Shown here in pieces: positions 63,528 to 64,000 of a DNA stretch of 64,000 nucleotides. The stretch's first letter is position 1. The number at the start of each line of letters is the position of its first letter. The notes below the pieces were generated by a model. The model was not told the DNA's origin and searched no databases. It saw nothing but the letters and a program-made list of their open reading frames with translations. The translations under genes were made by a program, and so were the position numbers. Source of the stretch: Pararoseomonas baculiformis (GTDB taxonomy: Bacteria > Pseudomonadota > Alphaproteobacteria > Acetobacterales > Acetobacteraceae); assembly GCF_017813395.1 (NCBI RefSeq), contig NZ_JAGIZB010000018.1, forward strand, positions 1 to 64,000, given 5' to 3'.

Positions 63528-64000
63528 CGGCGCCACCCTGCCCAACGCCTCCGCCCGCATCGCGGAGCTTCTCGCCACCCTTCTCCCCGGCGCCCGGGTC
63601 GGCAGCTTCGTCGCGGGTGAGGTGGTGGAAGGCACAGGCGAAAGGCTGGACCTCACCAACCCCGCCGATGGCCGCGTCTTCCTCTCCTATGCCGATGCCG
63701 GCCCCGCCGTGGTGGATGCCGCCATGAGGGCCGCCCGCCAGGCCCAGCGCCAGTGGTGGGGCATGACCGCCGCCGCGCGTGGCCGCGCCATGTGGGAGGT
63801 CGCGCGCCTCATCCGCCAGCACGCCGATGCCCTGGCGGAGCTGGAAACACTCTCCGCCGGCAAGCCCATCCGCGACACGCGCGGCGAGGTCGCGAAGGTG
63901 GCGGAGATGTTCGAATACTATGGCGGCTGGGCCGACAAGCTGCATGGCGAGGTCATCCCCGTTCCCACCAGCCACCTGAACTACACGCGCCCCGAGCCCC
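63520..64000 (+). CDS. Aldehyde dehydrogenase, N-terminal part (cut by window end)
   Basis: The first 160 residues of an aldehyde dehydrogenase. LDLTNPADGRVFLSYADAG, AARQAQRQWWGMTAAARGRA, ELETLSAGKPIRDTRGEVAK and FEYYGGWADKLHGEVIPVP are typical of the N-terminal NAD-domain of betaine- and amino-aldehyde dehydrogenases. ATG 63520 has GGAAGGA 8 bases upstream and overlaps the previous gene. The catalytic residues lie beyond the window. Some relatives act on amino-aldehydes, which would fit the amine-related operon across the LysR gene. Confidence 0.88.
   Translation, partial: MPDGATLPNASARIAELLATLLPGARVGSFVAGEVVEGTGERLDLTNPADGRVFLSYADAGPAVVDAAMRAARQAQRQWWGMTAAARGRAMWEVARLIRQHADALAELETLSAGKPIRDTRGEVAKVAEMFEYYGGWADKLHGEVIPVPTSHLNYTRPEP

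Overview
The window is high-GC (about 70 percent by eye) chromosomal DNA of an alphaproteobacterium, most likely Acetobacteraceae and Roseomonas-like. This rests on the split F0 operon with duplicated b and b' subunits, the several tricarboxylate-type (Bug/TctC) receptors, the MEP-pathway gene ispE, the glnK-amtB pair and overall codon bias. The assignment is inference; no rRNA is present to prove it.

Layout. Bases 1-3451 are the end of an integrated element: a decayed IS5-family transposase, a 740-aa tyrosine recombinase and the tRNA-Gln(TTG) gene it abuts. From 3521 to 24868 the content is mostly housekeeping: ispE with a TPR lipoprotein, a small secreted repeat protein, a radical SAM protein, a peptide-type binding protein, the F0 ATP synthase operon, an ABC exporter, a B12-dependent (class II) ribonucleotide reductase behind two NrdR-like boxes, a DUF2891 / acyltransferase / glycosyltransferase / asparaginase run, an EcsC-like protein, hslU without hslV, and an ArsR regulator. 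From 24954 to 48719 come a large hybrid histidine kinase, a complete tctCBA transporter, a five-repeat secreted protein coupled to an EF-hand protein, a Bug receptor with a class II HMG-CoA reductase, a beta-helix protein, a quinone-reductase-like dehydrogenase, a MocR/flavoprotein pair, an amino-acid permease, a UbiH-type hydroxylase, glnK-amtB behind a sigma-54 promoter, and another Bug receptor with a 3-hydroxyisobutyrate-dehydrogenase-like gene. From 49021 to the end are a stand-alone SIR2 protein, a TrkA/TrkH potassium system, an aminotransferase, a racemase-like protein, a semialdehyde dehydrogenase, glgX, crcB, a DUF1194 protein, a kinase/aminotransferase pair resembling the hydroxylysine kinase and phospho-lyase pair, a LysR regulator, a beta-hydroxyacid dehydrogenase and a cut-off aldehyde dehydrogenase.

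The features most worth a second look are: (i) a roughly 240-bp composite palindromic element present three times, each time between two convergent genes, with a single half-module at a fourth convergent junction; (ii) a secreted repeat family with a conserved cysteine pair in each unit, found in two genes (two and five units); (iii) a tandem pair of NrdR-like boxes exactly 32 bp apart; (iv) catabolic HMG-CoA reductase beside a solute receptor in a genome that makes isoprenoids by the MEP route; (v) the kinase plus class III aminotransferase operon; and (vi) a stand-alone SIR2 protein. No CRISPR array, prophage structural module or recognisable multigene defence island was seen.
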